The position numbers and the translations under genes were made by a program. This document shows, piece after piece, positions 9,051 to 18,301 of a DNA stretch of 64,000 nt (position 1 is its first letter; each line of letters begins with the position of its first letter). Origin of the DNA: Halomarina ordinaria (GTDB lineage Archaea; Halobacteriota; Halobacteria; Halobacteriales; Haloarculaceae); assembly GCF_030553305.1 (NCBI RefSeq), contig NZ_JARRAH010000001.1, forward strand, positions 124,001 to 188,000. The letters run 5' to 3'. Under the pieces are notes generated by a model that saw nothing but the letters and a program-made list of their open reading frames with translations, was not told where the DNA came from and did no database searches.

Positions 9051-10310
9051 TCAGCTCGAGGCTTCCGGCGCCTCGAACTTCTCGAGGTCGATGGTCTCCT
9101 CCAGCAGGAGCTCTTTGCTCTCGCTCACGTCGACGCGGTCGCGTGCGAGTTTCTTCAGCTTCGACTGCGGCGCGAGGTCGCCGATGAGGACGCCGCCGAC
9201 GACCTTGCCGTCCTTGATGGCGACGCGGCGCCACTCGGTGTCGGAGTACTTGCGCTCGACGCTGTCGTCGCCGATGGTCGGGTGGCCGAACGAGAGGAAG
9301 GGGAAGTCGAAGTGGGTGATGGAGTACGAGGAGACCCACTCGAAGGTGGCCTCCTCGGCGTCGCCACCTTGGTCGTGGACCATGTTCGCGCCCGCGATGG
9401 AGCCCTGCTCCTTGGCGCTGCCCCACGCGCCGTTCTGCGCCATCTCCTCGATGAGTACGTCGTAGAAGTACGTCAGGTCGCCCGCCGCGTAGACGTCGTC
9501 GACGTTCGTCCGCATCTGTTCGTCGACGACGATGGAGCCGTTGTCGGTGCGCTCGATGCCGCTGTCCTGCAGGTACTCGGTGTTGTAGTTCAGACCGATG
9601 GCGACACCGACGAAGTCGGCGTCGAAGTGCTCGCCGTTGGGGTCGACGACGCCGGTGACGCGGCCGTCGTCGACCTCGAAGTGGTCGACGCCGCTGCCGA
9701 AGACGGGCGTGACGTCGTTCTCGCGGAGCGCCTCGTGGATGATTTCGGCGCCCTCCTCGCTCAGCGCGTAGCGCCACCAGGCGTTGCCGCGCATGAGGTA
9801 GTTCGCGTGCACGTCCTGCGCGCCGCAGATGGCCGCGAGGTCGATACCGAGCAGGCCCGCGCCGATGACCGCGCCCGTCTCGGCGCGCTCGGCGTGGTCC
9901 TTGATGGCGCGGGCGTCCTCGAACGTCCAGAAGTGGTGGACGCCGTCGGCGTCGCTGCCGGGGACGGGCAGTTGCGTCGGCGTCCCGCCCGTGGCGATGA
10001 GCAGCGTGTCGTAGTCGACGACGTCGCCGCGGTGAGTGTGAATCTCGTGGGCGTCGGTGTCGACCTCGGTGACGTGGGTGTTGAGTTGCAGGTCGATGTC
10101 CCGTTCGGTATACCACGACTCGTCGTGGATGGAGATGGGGCCGGCGGGCATCTTGCCCTTCGCGAACTCTTTGATGAGGATACGATTGTAGAGTGCCTCC
10201 CCCTCGTCGGTGATGACGGTTACGTCGGCCTCGGGGTCCGACTCGCGGATGGTCTCCGCGGCGGAACTCCCCGCGATTCCGTCACCGATAATGACATGCG
10301 ACGTACTCAT
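9051..10310 (-). CDS. NAD(P)/FAD-dependent oxidoreductase (pyridine nucleotide-disulphide class)
   Basis: 419-residue flavoprotein. An FAD-binding GDGIAG motif begins at residue 9, and a second dinucleotide motif, GAGLLG, for NAD(P)H lies near residue 150. The FAD-closing VYAAGDLTYFYD stretch follows near residue 290. The layout matches nitrite-reductase-like or rubredoxin-reductase-like NADH:acceptor oxidoreductases; no redox-active CxxxxC disulphide is visible, so it is not a classical disulphide reductase. The electron acceptor is not evident from neighbours. A TATA-like ACATTAAGG lies about 27 bases before the ATG. Confidence 0.85.
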   Translation of the reverse strand: MSTSHVIIGDGIAGSSAAETIRESDPEADVTVITDEGEALYNRILIKEFAKGKMPAGPISIHDESWYTERDIDLQLNTHVTEVDTDAHEIHTHRGDVVDYDTLLIATGGTPTQLPVPGSDADGVHHFWTFEDARAIKDHAERAETGAVIGAGLLGIDLAAICGAQDVHANYLMRGNAWWRYALSEEGAEIIHEALRENDVTPVFGSGVDHFEVDDGRVTGVVDPNGEHFDADFVGVAIGLNYNTEYLQDSGIERTDNGSIVVDEQMRTNVDDVYAAGDLTYFYDVLIEEMAQNGAWGSAKEQGSIAGANMVHDQGGDAEEATFEWVSSYSITHFDFPFLSFGHPTIGDDSVERKYSDTEWRRVAIKDGKVVGGVLIGDLAPQSKLKKLARDRVDVSESKELLLEETIDLEKFEAPEASS

Positions 10311-10440
10311 GCGCCCCGGTTAGTCTGCCCCCTTAATGTGGGTTGCTATCTGCCGGATTCTCGCGCCCGAAACCGTCACACTCGGCCACCACGGCCGCCT
10401 CGCCCAACATTCATGCCCGGTGCGTCCCTACGGAAACGCG

Positions 10441-11058
10441 ATGAAGATACGTCAGAACCCGCGCCACTGGGCCGCGAAGAAGGCGCTGACGACGCCGGGG
10501 GTCAGCACCGTCGCCAACTACGGGCTGGTGAAACTCCACACCCGCATCTTCCTCGGGAAGGCCGACGAGGCGCGCCGCGAGGAGCGCCGTGACCACCTCG
10601 ACGGGTTCTTCGACGCCACGATGGACGCCTACGTGGCCGCGCTCTCCGCGGGCTACTCGGAGGCCGAGGCCCGCGAGATAACCCACCTCCAGGCCAACTT
10701 CGACTTCTTCAACCACGGCTGGACGGAGATGATGGAGATTCCGGCCGAGGAGTTCGAGGAGCACTACCGGCGGTACGACGCGTTCTTCAAGCGCCACGGG
10801 GTGACCATCGACGACCCGCTCGGCGAGTTCCACCCCGCCGGCGGCGTCCCCGAGGCGCCCGCCACCCACGAGAAACTCGACGAGGCGACCTACGAGAACG
10901 CCGTCGAGGGCTTCTCCGACGACGTGTACGTCGAGGACGAGACGGGCGCGCTGAACGTCGGCGGTGGCGAGGAACCCGAGGACGTGAGCCTCGGCGACGC
11001 CCCCGGCGTCCGCGACGCCGACGCCGACGCCGACGAGGACGAGGCGAACGCCGACTGA
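10441..11058 (+). CDS. conserved haloarchaeal protein, DUF6149-like
   Basis: 205 residues starting MKIRQNPRHWAAKKALTTPG, which I recall as the haloarchaeal DUF6149 family. A helical core (residues 30-120) contains the motif HLQANFDFFNHGWTEMMEIP; the last 60 residues are Asp/Ala-rich and probably disordered. The frame is open 35 codons further upstream, but the ATG at 10441 fits the family start and a TATA-like ACATTCATG lies about 28 bases before it. Function unknown. Confidence 0.75.
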   Translation: MKIRQNPRHWAAKKALTTPGVSTVANYGLVKLHTRIFLGKADEARREERRDHLDGFFDATMDAYVAALSAGYSEAEAREITHLQANFDFFNHGWTEMMEIPAEEFEEHYRRYDAFFKRHGVTIDDPLGEFHPAGGVPEAPATHEKLDEATYENAVEGFSDDVYVEDETGALNVGGGEEPEDVSLGDAPGVRDADADADEDEANAD

Positions 11059-11385
11059 CTACCCTTCGAGGACGCGGTCCGCACACTCGTCGCCGGCCCG
11101 CACCGCCCCGTCGAGCGACCGTTCGGGGTACTGCGCCCGACTCGCCATGGTCGCCGTAGGCGTCGAACCGGGGGCACCCCCCACGGACCCCGACGCCGAG
11201 GGTGAGCAGGCCTAGGCCGAGCTCGTCCGGTGGCTCAGGTGCGGGTAGGCGAGGAGTTCCCACGGGGCGTCGAGCGGGTGGACGGCCCCGTCGACGTAGT
11301 GGGCGTTCTCGCCGACACGCCACTCGATGCACTCGCCGACACGCCACTCGATGCACTCGCCGAGGCCGCCGACGATACCGGTCAT
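11059..11385 (-). pseudogene. remnant of an FAD-dependent amine-oxidase/phytoene-desaturase-like flavoprotein
   Basis: Three pieces of one protein lie in order on the minus strand but in different frames. From the ATG at 11385 one reads MTGIVGG, the usual flavoprotein opening, running into a duplicated segment and then ENAHYVDGAVHPLDAPWELL, ending at a stop. A shifted frame continues LGLLTLGVGVRGG and FDAYGD. A third frame gives SRAQYPERSLDGAVRAGD, the typical C-terminus of these enzymes, ending at 11059. Intact relatives are about 430 residues, so most of the gene has been deleted. The remnant abuts the stop codon of the DUF6149-like gene. Family assignment is from memory of motifs. Confidence 0.6.
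11308..11355. repeat. perfect 24-bp tandem duplication inside the flavoprotein remnant
   Basis: Bases 11308-11331 are repeated exactly at 11332-11355. In the remnant's first frame this duplicates the eight residues ECIEWRVG. A length divisible by three kept the frame, but the gene is broken elsewhere. Confidence 0.9.
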
Positions 11386-11426
11386 GGCCGGGGTTCTCGA
11401 CCCGCCGGTACGTGCCCCTCCGTCGC

Positions 11427-12329
11427 TCAGGCCAGCGGGTTCTCGAGAGCCGCCTTCGGGACGGCGCAGCGAACGGTCTTCAGCGGGTCGACCACCTGAC
11501 TGATTTCGAGGTCGGCGACGAGACTCGAGAGCACGTAGGCGTCCGTGAACGACGTGTTGTGTTCGCGAGCGAGTGCCTCGCACGCGTCGCGGACGGCGAG
11601 TTCGCAGGCGGTCTCGAGGTCCTCGGCGCTGGCGAGGAACGTCCAGGCCTCGGTCGTCTCGACCAGCGGACGCGCGAGCGGTGCGTCGGCCACCACGTCG
11701 AGGGTGAGGTCTATCTCGGTCGCCACCTCCGCGCCGGTGCCGCAGTGTTCCCCGTCGGCCATCGCGGCCTTGCAGTCGCCCATCGCGAGCAGCCCGCCGG
11801 GCTGGAAGACGGGGAAGTAGACCGTCGCGCCCGCACGGATAACGGTCGTGTCGAGGTTCCCGCCGTGGTCGTGGGGGACGAGCGTCGAGTACTCCTCCTC
11901 GGCGGTAGCGACCCCGATGGTCCCGATGCAGGGGTCGAGGGGAATCGTAGTATCGCCGACGCGCAGTTCGCCGTCCTCGATGGGGGTGACGCGCGTGAAG
12001 GGGGCCTCGACGTCGGGGTCGTCCTGCAGGAGGCCGAAGCCGGGGATGGTGACGGCCCGGGCGCGGTCCTCCGCCAGGCGGACCTCCTCGATGGCGACCG
12101 AGAGGGCGTCACCCCTCGCCGCACCCTCGACGCCGATGGGACCGGTCGCGGCGTTCACCTCCTCGGGGACGCTCTCGATGCGGTCCTCGTCGCGCTGTAC
12201 CTCGCCTTCGAGGCTGTCGCGCGTCTCGACGGTGAGGGCGTCGCCGGGCGCGACGGTGACGGCCGGTTCGAGGTCGGGCGAGAAGGCGTAGACGACGGAG
12301 TCGTCGTCGACGGTGCGTCGCTGTGGCAT
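11427..12329 (-). CDS. acetamidase/formamidase family amidohydrolase
   Basis: 300-residue cytoplasmic enzyme expected to hydrolyse short amides such as formamide or acetamide to ammonia and the acid. Family features include GDALTVETRDSLEG near residue 30, the PGFGLLQDDPD segment and the metal-site-like GDCKAAMADGEHCGTG near residue 190. The frame is open far upstream, but MPQRRTVDDDSVVYAF, beginning at the ATG at 12329, is the natural start. It is divergent from thrB with an 88-base gap holding both promoters. Exact substrate is not determinable. Confidence 0.85.
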   Translation of the reverse strand: MPQRRTVDDDSVVYAFSPDLEPAVTVAPGDALTVETRDSLEGEVQRDEDRIESVPEEVNAATGPIGVEGAARGDALSVAIEEVRLAEDRARAVTIPGFGLLQDDPDVEAPFTRVTPIEDGELRVGDTTIPLDPCIGTIGVATAEEEYSTLVPHDHGGNLDTTVIRAGATVYFPVFQPGGLLAMGDCKAAMADGEHCGTGAEVATEIDLTLDVVADAPLARPLVETTEAWTFLASAEDLETACELAVRDACEALAREHNTSFTDAYVLSSLVADLEISQVVDPLKTVRCAVPKAALENPLA

Positions 12330-12417
12330 GGCCGAGGTGACGGGGTGCGCCGGCTTAGAACCCCGCGTCGTCGTCCACTCCGCTAGGTTTTTCCGTTCCG
12401 TATCGAAACCGACTGGC

Positions 12418-13296
12418 ATGCTGACCGTCCGGGCCCCCGCGACGAGCGCCAACCTCGGCAGTGGCTTCGACGTCTTCGGCGTGGCGCTCGACCGCCCGGC
12501 GGACATCGTCCGCGTCGAGAAGGCCGAGCGGACGACCATCGAGGTGACCGGCGTCGGGGCGCGCTACATCCCCGAGGACCCCGAGCGCAACACCGTCGGC
12601 GCCGTCGCCGAGGCGCTCGACGCCCCCGCCCACATCCGCATCGACAAGGGCGTCCGCCCCGCCTCGGGGCTGGGGTCGTCGGCCGCGAGCGCGGCCGCCG
12701 CCGCCGTCGCCCTCAACGAACTGTACGACCGGGGCCACACCCGCGAGGAACTCGTCCCGGTCGCCGCCGAGGGCGAGGCCGTCGTCTCCGGCGACGCCCA
12801 CGCCGACAACGTCGCGCCCGCCATCCTCGGGGGGTTCACCGTCGTCACCGACGACGGCGTCACGTCCGTCGACGCGGACCTCCCGCTGGTGGCCTGTCTC
12901 CCCGACATCGTCGTCTCGACGCGCGACGCACGGGGGGTCGTCCCCGAGCGCGTCTCGATGACCGACCTCGTGGCGACGGTGGGGAACGCCGCGACGCTCG
13001 TCGCCGGGATGGCGCGCAACGACGCCCGACTGGTCGGGCGAGGGATGGACGACCCGGTCGTGACGCCCGCCCGCGCGGCCCTCATCGACGGCTACGACGC
13101 GGTGTGCGAGGCGGCCCGCGAGGCGGGCGCTCACGGCGTCACCATCAGCGGGGCCGGCCCCGCCGTCCTCGCGGTCTGTCGCCCCGGCGGGCGTCGCGAC
13201 GTCGCCACCGCGATGGTCGACGCCTTCGAGGCGACCGGCACCGAGGCCGTCGCCTACCTCTCGCGGGTGGGCGAGGGGTCAACGGTGTATCGCTGA
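12418..13296 (+). CDS. thrB: homoserine kinase
   Basis: GHMP-family kinase that phosphorylates homoserine on the route to threonine. 292 residues, usual length. Motif 1 is PATSANLGSGFD at residues 6-17; the ATP-binding Gly/Ser loop GLGSSAASA is near residue 83; motif 3, GVTISGAGPAVLAV, is near residue 240. The ATG at 12418 follows a T-rich AGGTTTTTCC about 27 bases upstream. Other threonine genes are not in this window. The close similarity of motifs 1-3 to ThrB rather than to mevalonate kinase supports the specific call. Confidence 0.93.
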   Translation: MLTVRAPATSANLGSGFDVFGVALDRPADIVRVEKAERTTIEVTGVGARYIPEDPERNTVGAVAEALDAPAHIRIDKGVRPASGLGSSAASAAAAAVALNELYDRGHTREELVPVAAEGEAVVSGDAHADNVAPAILGGFTVVTDDGVTSVDADLPLVACLPDIVVSTRDARGVVPERVSMTDLVATVGNAATLVAGMARNDARLVGRGMDDPVVTPARAALIDGYDAVCEAAREAGAHGVTISGAGPAVLAVCRPGGRRDVATAMVDAFEATGTEAVAYLSRVGEGSTVYR

Positions 13297-13387
13297 CGGC
13301 GGTGGCGGTCCCGCCCCCTCGGCGGGTCAACGTTTATCCGGTACCTGTTCGTTGAGTGGGACGTCGCGCGGGCGACGGACGAGACAC

Positions 13388-13810
13388 ATGGCTCACGAGT
13401 TCCCAAGCGAGGCGTGGATTCGGGCGTGGCAGGCGGCCGTCAACGAGGACGACCGCTACGGTGAACTGAGCGAGGGGTGGGGCGTCGGGTTCGACGGCGA
13501 TATGGTGTTCCACCTCCGGGCCGACGACCGCCTGCCGACCGACCGGTACTTCTTCGTCGGCCTCGAGGACGGCGAGGCGTACGGCTGTCGCGAGGTGGAC
13601 TCCCCCGACGCGGTCGACCACGGGTTCGTCCTGCGTGGGCGCTACGCCGACTGGGTCGCCATGACGCGCGGCGACCTCGGCGCCATCGAGGGGCTGATGG
13701 ACGGGCGACTGGAACTCGACGGCGACCTCCAGCGCGTCCTCGCGTACAGCGCGGCGGCGACGCGACTGGTCGATCTGGCGGCGACCGTCGACACCGAGTA
13801 CGTCTACTGA
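13388..13810 (+). CDS. SCP2-like sterol-carrier-type protein
   Basis: 140 residues resembling the SCP2 lipid-binding fold: an N-terminal WIRAWQAAVNED helix, a beta-rich centre (DMVFHLRADD, FVGLEDGEAYGC) and the helical YADWVAMTRGDLGAIEGLM segment seen in many archaeal SCP2 proteins. It may bind a lipid or acyl ligand, but no substrate is known for the archaeal members. The ATG at 13388 is preferred over the longer open frame because CGTTTATCC lies about 50 bases upstream, giving a short leader. Confidence 0.7.
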   Translation: MAHEFPSEAWIRAWQAAVNEDDRYGELSEGWGVGFDGDMVFHLRADDRLPTDRYFFVGLEDGEAYGCREVDSPDAVDHGFVLRGRYADWVAMTRGDLGAIEGLMDGRLELDGDLQRVLAYSAAATRLVDLAATVDTEYVY

Positions 13811-13890
13811 GTCGTGGCGCCCGCCGCGAACCCGCCCTCGCGGTCGAAAACCGAGACACGCTACCGGGGAGCGCCGACGTCGCCAGCGAT

Positions 13891-13901
13891 AAAAACTTAT
13901 T
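13891..13901 (+). promoter_or_regulatory. TATA box of the GT4 glycosyltransferase gene
   Basis: AAAAACTTATT, the most AT-rich patch between the SCP2 gene and the glycosyltransferase, about 30 bases before the GTG at 13930. It supports GTG rather than the ATG at 13969 as start. Confidence 0.55.
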
Positions 13902-13929
13902 ATCCGGGCTAATCCAGCCACACACGAGA

Positions 13930-15021
13930 GTGTCGGGGGAGAAGACTCCGGAGCAGCAGTTGGTGCTGATGTACCCGGATTACAGCGGGAGCAACTCCTA
14001 CCAGCGACAGCTCCGCGACGGACTGTCGGAGTGCGGCTACGACGTCAGACTCAGCCAGTGTGACCGACCGTTCCCGCTGCTCGAGGCGGTCCGCGAGAAC
14101 GGGCGCCCGGACGTCTTTCACATCCACTGGCTCCACCGCTACTTCGTCACCGAGCGGGCGCCGCTGACGGCGGTACTGGGGCTGCGGCTCCTCGTCGAAC
14201 TGCTCGTGCTCAAGTCGCTCGGCGTCCGGACGGTCTGGACGGTCCACAACCTCGCGGACCACGAGCGTCGCTCGCCGCGGCTGGAGGCCGCGGTACGGAA
14301 CCTGGCGGCACGCCTCTGTGACCGACTCGTCGTCCACTGCGAGAGCGCGCGCGACCTCATCGCCACGGAGTACCATCTCCCCCAGCGCGTCGTCGACCGT
14401 ATCGACGTCGTCCCCCACGGCCACTACATCGACAGCTACGAGAACGAGGTCGACCGCGAGACGGCCCGCGAGCGACTCGGCTTCGACGACGAGCGGGTGT
14501 TCCTCTACTTCGGGCTCATCCGCCCGTACAAGAACGTGGTCGAACTCATCGAGACGTTCGCCGCCGTCGAGGACGCGGACGCCCGGTTGCTCGTCGTCGG
14601 CAGCCCCTGGAACGACACCATCCGCGAGGAGATACTCGGCCTCGCGGCGCGCGACGAGCGCGTCCGGCCGGTCCTCGAGTTCGTCCCCGACGAGGACATC
14701 CAGGTGTACATGAACGCGGCCGACGTCACCGTCTTCCCCTTCGAGGAGGTGCTCACCTCCGGCACCGCGCTGCTGGCGATGTCGTTCGGTCGGCCGGTCG
14801 TCGCCCCGCGACGCGGGTGCGTCGCCGAACTCGTCGACGACGAGGGTGGGTTCGCCTACGACCCGTCGGCCCCGAACGCCCTGCGCGACGCGCTCCGGAC
14901 GGCCGCCGCCGCCGACCTGGCGGGGATGGGAGCGTACAACTACGAGAAGGTGCGCCAGTTCGACTGGGACTCCATCGCGCGCAAGACCGCCCTCGTCTAT
15001 CGCCGCGCGGGCACCGAGTGA
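13930..15021 (+). CDS. glycosyltransferase family 4
   Basis: 363-residue GT-B fold enzyme transferring a sugar from an activated donor. N-terminal half: LMYPDYSGSNSYQRQL and DVFHIHWLHRY; C-terminal donor-binding half: YFGLIRPYKN, the LLVVGSPWND strand, and PFEEVLTSGTALLAMSFG, which carries the family's Glu-containing motif. I chose GTG at 13930 because the TATA box sits 30 bases upstream; ATG at 13969 would remove 13 residues. The next gene, a sugar-type oxidoreductase, begins 70 bases on in the same direction, so both may serve cell-surface glycan or glycolipid synthesis. Donor and acceptor unknown. Confidence 0.88.
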   Translation: MSGEKTPEQQLVLMYPDYSGSNSYQRQLRDGLSECGYDVRLSQCDRPFPLLEAVRENGRPDVFHIHWLHRYFVTERAPLTAVLGLRLLVELLVLKSLGVRTVWTVHNLADHERRSPRLEAAVRNLAARLCDRLVVHCESARDLIATEYHLPQRVVDRIDVVPHGHYIDSYENEVDRETARERLGFDDERVFLYFGLIRPYKNVVELIETFAAVEDADARLLVVGSPWNDTIREEILGLAARDERVRPVLEFVPDEDIQVYMNAADVTVFPFEEVLTSGTALLAMSFGRPVVAPRRGCVAELVDDEGGFAYDPSAPNALRDALRTAAAADLAGMGAYNYEKVRQFDWDSIARKTALVYRRAGTE

Positions 15022-15091
15022 GGGGCTAGTCCGAACCTACCGCCGGTAGTCACGTCATAGTGATAGCGGCGGGGAGGCTGCTCTGGAACGA

Positions 15092-16246
15092 ATGGGATAT
15101 CGTGTTGCGATAATCGGAACCGGGGCGAACCCGGAGAAGAAGGGGCGAACCGGCTACGCGATGGCCTACCGCCACGCGCCGGGCTACCAGCGACTCGACG
15201 ACTGCGAGGTCGTCGCCTGTGCCGACATCGTCCGCGAGAACGCGGAGGCCTTCGCCGAACGCTTCGACATCGACGCCGGCAACGTCTTCGAGGACTACGA
15301 GGAGATGCTCCGCGTCGCCGACCCCGACATCGTGAGCGTCTGCGTCCCGCCCGCCATCCACGCCGACATCGTCGTCGGCTGCGCCGAGAGCGGCGTCCCA
15401 CAGGCCATCCACTGCGAGAAGCCCATGGCGACGACCTGGGGCGACTGCAAGCGCATGGTCGACGCCTGCGACGCCAACGACGTCCAGCTCACTATCGACA
15501 ACCAGCGGCGCTTCGGCGAGCCGTTCCGCAAGGCGAAAGAACTCCTCGACGACGGCACCGTCGGCGACCTGGAGCGCATCGAGTGGGCCGAGGACAACCT
15601 CTTCGACGCCGGCGTCCACGAGTTCGACCTCTGTCGGTACTACACCGACGACGCCGAGGCCGAGTGGCTGCTCGCGGGCATCGACTTCCGCGAGGAGAAC
15701 GTCTGGTTCGGCGCGCACAACGAGAACCACGGCTTCGCCCAGTGGCGCTACGAGAACGGCGTCTACGGCCTCGCCGCCACCGGTGACGGCATGGGCTTCG
15801 TCGGCTGCTACCTCCGACTGGTCGGGACGGACGGCGTCATCGAACTCGGCGTCGAGGACGGTCCCGCCCTGCGCTACCGCGTCGACGGGAAGAACTGGAA
15901 GACCGTCTCGACGGCCGACGACATCCACTCGCCGAACTACGGCACGGTCCGCGCCGGCGTGATGATGGTCTCCGAGCGGCTGCCCGGGTTCTCCTCGCGT
16001 CGCTTCGCCAAGCCCAGTTTCTACGAGCGCGCCATCGAGGAGGTCGTCGAGGCGCTGCGCGAGGGTCGCGAACCGGAGATATCGGGCGCCAACGCCCTCG
16101 CCGGGACGGAACTCGCCTTCGCCGCCTGGGAGTCCTCGCGCCGCCGGGGGCGTGTCGACCTCCCGCTGGACATCGAGGACAACCCGCTGGCCGACCTCAT
16201 CGAGGGGAACGAGGACGAGGGGGAAGCGCAGTCGGCCGACCAGTAG
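15092..16246 (+). CDS. Gfo/Idh/MocA family oxidoreductase
   Basis: 384 residues. The N-terminal Rossmann part opens with YRVAIIGTGANPEKKG (residues 3-18), which carries the glycine loop for NAD(P), followed by the CEKPMATTWGD motif near residue 110 whose Lys is catalytic in the family. The second domain holds DAGVHEFDLCRYY near residue 172, matching the family's Gly-His-Asp site. Members oxidise or reduce sugar and inositol carbons. Its position after a GT4 gene suggests nucleotide-sugar or glycan work, but substrate is unknown. Confidence 0.88.
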   Translation: MGYRVAIIGTGANPEKKGRTGYAMAYRHAPGYQRLDDCEVVACADIVRENAEAFAERFDIDAGNVFEDYEEMLRVADPDIVSVCVPPAIHADIVVGCAESGVPQAIHCEKPMATTWGDCKRMVDACDANDVQLTIDNQRRFGEPFRKAKELLDDGTVGDLERIEWAEDNLFDAGVHEFDLCRYYTDDAEAEWLLAGIDFREENVWFGAHNENHGFAQWRYENGVYGLAATGDGMGFVGCYLRLVGTDGVIELGVEDGPALRYRVDGKNWKTVSTADDIHSPNYGTVRAGVMMVSERLPGFSSRRFAKPSFYERAIEEVVEALREGREPEISGANALAGTELAFAAWESSRRRGRVDLPLDIEDNPLADLIEGNEDEGEAQSADQ

Positions 16247-16366
16247 GTCGTCGGACCCCGGTTCGTCCCGGCCGGCAGCCGTGCGTGCGACCCTCGGCCG
16301 TGGTGGGCACTCCCGAAGCGCCTCGAAGTACGAGGGCCTAACTACCCCCTCGCCGTAGGTGGCTCC

Positions 16367-16813
16367 ATGTCTTCCGCCGACTCCCCCCCGAGAGGGACCT
16401 CTCGCGAGTCGTTCTCCTCGTTGAGCGCCGAGACCGACCGACGCCGTGCCCAGCTCGAAGCCGCGATGGAGGAGCGACGTTTCCGTCTGCTCGAAGCCAT
16501 CGTCGGCCACCCGCGGGGCGCCCCCTCGAAGGCCGAACTGCGCTGGACCTCCGAGCTGAACCCCGCGACGCTCTACCGGCAGCTCTCGCGACTGGAGGAG
16601 GTCGGTCTCGTCGAGCGCGGCGAACTCGCCCCCGGCGAGCGCCACGAGGGCCTGCCCTACGTCTTCTACCGCCCGACCGAGGACGGCCGACGACTGGTCG
16701 AGTCGACGCCCGTGTTCGCCGCCGTCGAGACGCTGGAGGAGCGCTACACCGCGCTAGAGAAACCCGCCGACGTCAGAGAGGCCGAGCGCGCGCCCCGGCC
16801 GTTCGACGCGTAG
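16367..16813 (+). CDS. winged-helix transcriptional regulator
   Basis: 148 residues. After a Ser/Arg-rich N-terminus, residues 40-95 form a winged helix (RFRLLEAIVGHPRGAPSKAEL, then LNPATLYRQLSRLEEVGLVE), with a wing at LPYVFYRPTEDG. This is like haloarchaeal ArsR/MarR-type regulators. TLYRQLSRLEEVGLVERG is the recognition helix. A TATA-like CCTAACTA lies 27 bases before the ATG. Targets are not evident; it is flanked by a divergent-tail stress protein gene. Confidence 0.75.
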   Translation: MSSADSPPRGTSRESFSSLSAETDRRRAQLEAAMEERRFRLLEAIVGHPRGAPSKAELRWTSELNPATLYRQLSRLEEVGLVERGELAPGERHEGLPYVFYRPTEDGRRLVESTPVFAAVETLEERYTALEKPADVREAERAPRPFDA

Positions 16814-16912
16814 GACGGGAACTCCGGCGCGCAAATCGCACCGTCCCCTCGAACTCCACTCTCGTTCGCTCGCCCTCGGTGCGCACGTCGCGACCGACCT
16901 GCGACACCGGGG

Positions 16913-17353
16913 TCAGTCCGCTTCCGTCTCCCCATCGACGACGACGACCGGGACCGACGCCTCCCGGAGGACCGCCGTCGTCGCGCTCCCGAGCAGGGCC
17001 GTCTTGAACGCGGAGCGGCCCGTCGCGCCCAGCACGACGAGGTCCGCGCCCCGGTCGTCGATGGCGGCGAGGATGCGCTCGTGGGGGACGCCCTCCGTCA
17101 CCTGCACCGTGACGGGGACGCCGCGCTCCTCGGCGGCCGCGCGTACCTCGGCGAGGGCGTCCTCCGCTTCCGACCGGAGGTTCTCGCGGACGACCTCGGG
17201 GTCGACGATGGCGTTGTCGTAGGCGGTGCGCGTCTCGACGACGGCGACGGCGTGGAGGTCGGCGCCGACCTGGGCGGCGAGCGACACGGCGTGCGCGACG
17301 GCTCGCCGGGCGCTCTCGCTGCCGTCCGTGGCGACGAGGACTCGCTCGTACAT
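16913..17353 (-). CDS. universal stress protein (UspA family)
   Basis: 146 residues, single UspA domain. Starts YERVLVATDGSESARRAVAH; ends with the nucleotide-binding run GATGRSAFKTALLGSATTAV, matching the G-x2-G-x9-G-S/T signature of ATP-binding members. The protein is soluble and expected to act in stress survival, with no known catalytic role. A TATA-like GAGTTATCTCTAC on the minus strand lies about 27 bases before the ATG. Confidence 0.92.
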   Translation of the reverse strand: MYERVLVATDGSESARRAVAHAVSLAAQVGADLHAVAVVETRTAYDNAIVDPEVVRENLRSEAEDALAEVRAAAEERGVPVTVQVTEGVPHERILAAIDDRGADLVVLGATGRSAFKTALLGSATTAVLREASVPVVVVDGETEAD

Positions 17354-17392
17354 GGGTAGAAACGGGGCGCGGTAGAGATAACTCGGCCGGGT

Positions 17393-18301
17393 TCAGACGC
17401 CGCGGCCCTGGAGTTTCTCCTCCTCGGGCATCGTCTCGTTGGGCTGACCCTTCATCCCCCGGCCGATGCCGGTGGCGATGTCCGCGAGCGTCTCGGGGTC
17501 GTCCCAGTTGTTGACGGCCTCGACGATGGCCTCGCCCATCGAGGCGGGGTCCTCGGCGCCGAAGATGCCGGACCCGACGAAGATGCCGTCACAGCCCAGC
17601 CGCATCATGAGGGCGGCGTCGGCGGGCGTGGCGATGCCGCCGGCGGCGAAGTTGACGACGGGCAGGCGGCCCATCTCGCTCGTCTCGTGGACGAGGTCGG
17701 CGGGCGCCTCGTGGGTCCGGGCCCACTCCTGGCGCTCCTCGTAGTTCATGCCCGAGAGCGTGCGGATGGCGCGCTGGATGGCGCGCTGGTGCTTGACGGC
17801 CTGGTTGACGTCGCCCGTGCCGGCCTCGCCCTTCGTGCGGATCATGGCCGCGCCCTCGTCGATACGCCGGAGCGCCTCGGGGAGGTTGCGCGCGCCGCAG
17901 ACGAACGGGGCGGTGAACTCGCGCTTGTCGATGTGGTACTCGTCGTCGGCGGTCGTGAGCACCTCCGACTCGTCGAGCATGTCGGCGCCCGTCGCTTCGA
18001 GTATCTGCGCCTCGGTGGTGTGGCCGATGCGGCACTTGCCCATGACGGGGATGGACACCTCGTCGATTATCTGGCGGAGGGCGCCGGGGTCGGCCATGCG
18101 CGCGACGCCGCCGCGCTTGCGGATGTCGGCGGGCACGGCTTCGAGAGACATGACGGCCACCGCCCCCGCGTCCTCGGCGATGCGCGCCTGCTCGCGCGTC
18201 ACCACGTCCATGATGACACCCCCCTTCTGCATCTTCGCGAACCCGCGCTTTACGAGGTCCGTGCCGCGCTTCAGTTCCTCAAGGTTCGTCGCGTCGCTCA
18301 T
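17393..18301 (-). CDS. pdxS: pyridoxal 5'-phosphate synthase lyase subunit
   Basis: Condenses ribose 5-phosphate, glyceraldehyde 3-phosphate and ammonia into PLP, with ammonia supplied by PdxT. 302 residues, usual length. The beta-barrel residues are highly conserved: [14 protein letters not shown], the Schiff-base Lys in VMGKCRIGH (residue 89), and [20 protein letters not shown] ahead of [10 protein letters not shown]. The frame extends upstream, but the ATG at 18301 matches the family start and TTAAG lies 27 bases before it. pdxT is not beside it here. The divergent neighbour is a DUF1405 gene. Confidence 0.97.
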   Translation of the reverse strand: MSDATNLEELKRGTDLVKRGFAKMQKGGVIMDVVTREQARIAEDAGAVAVMSLEAVPADIRKRGGVARMADPGALRQIIDEVSIPVMGKCRIGHTTEAQILEATGADMLDESEVLTTADDEYHIDKREFTAPFVCGARNLPEALRRIDEGAAMIRTKGEAGTGDVNQAVKHQRAIQRAIRTLSGMNYEERQEWARTHEAPADLVHETSEMGRLPVVNFAAGGIATPADAALMMRLGCDGIFVGSGIFGAEDPASMGEAIVEAVNNWDDPETLADIATGIGRGMKGQPNETMPEEEKLQGRGV

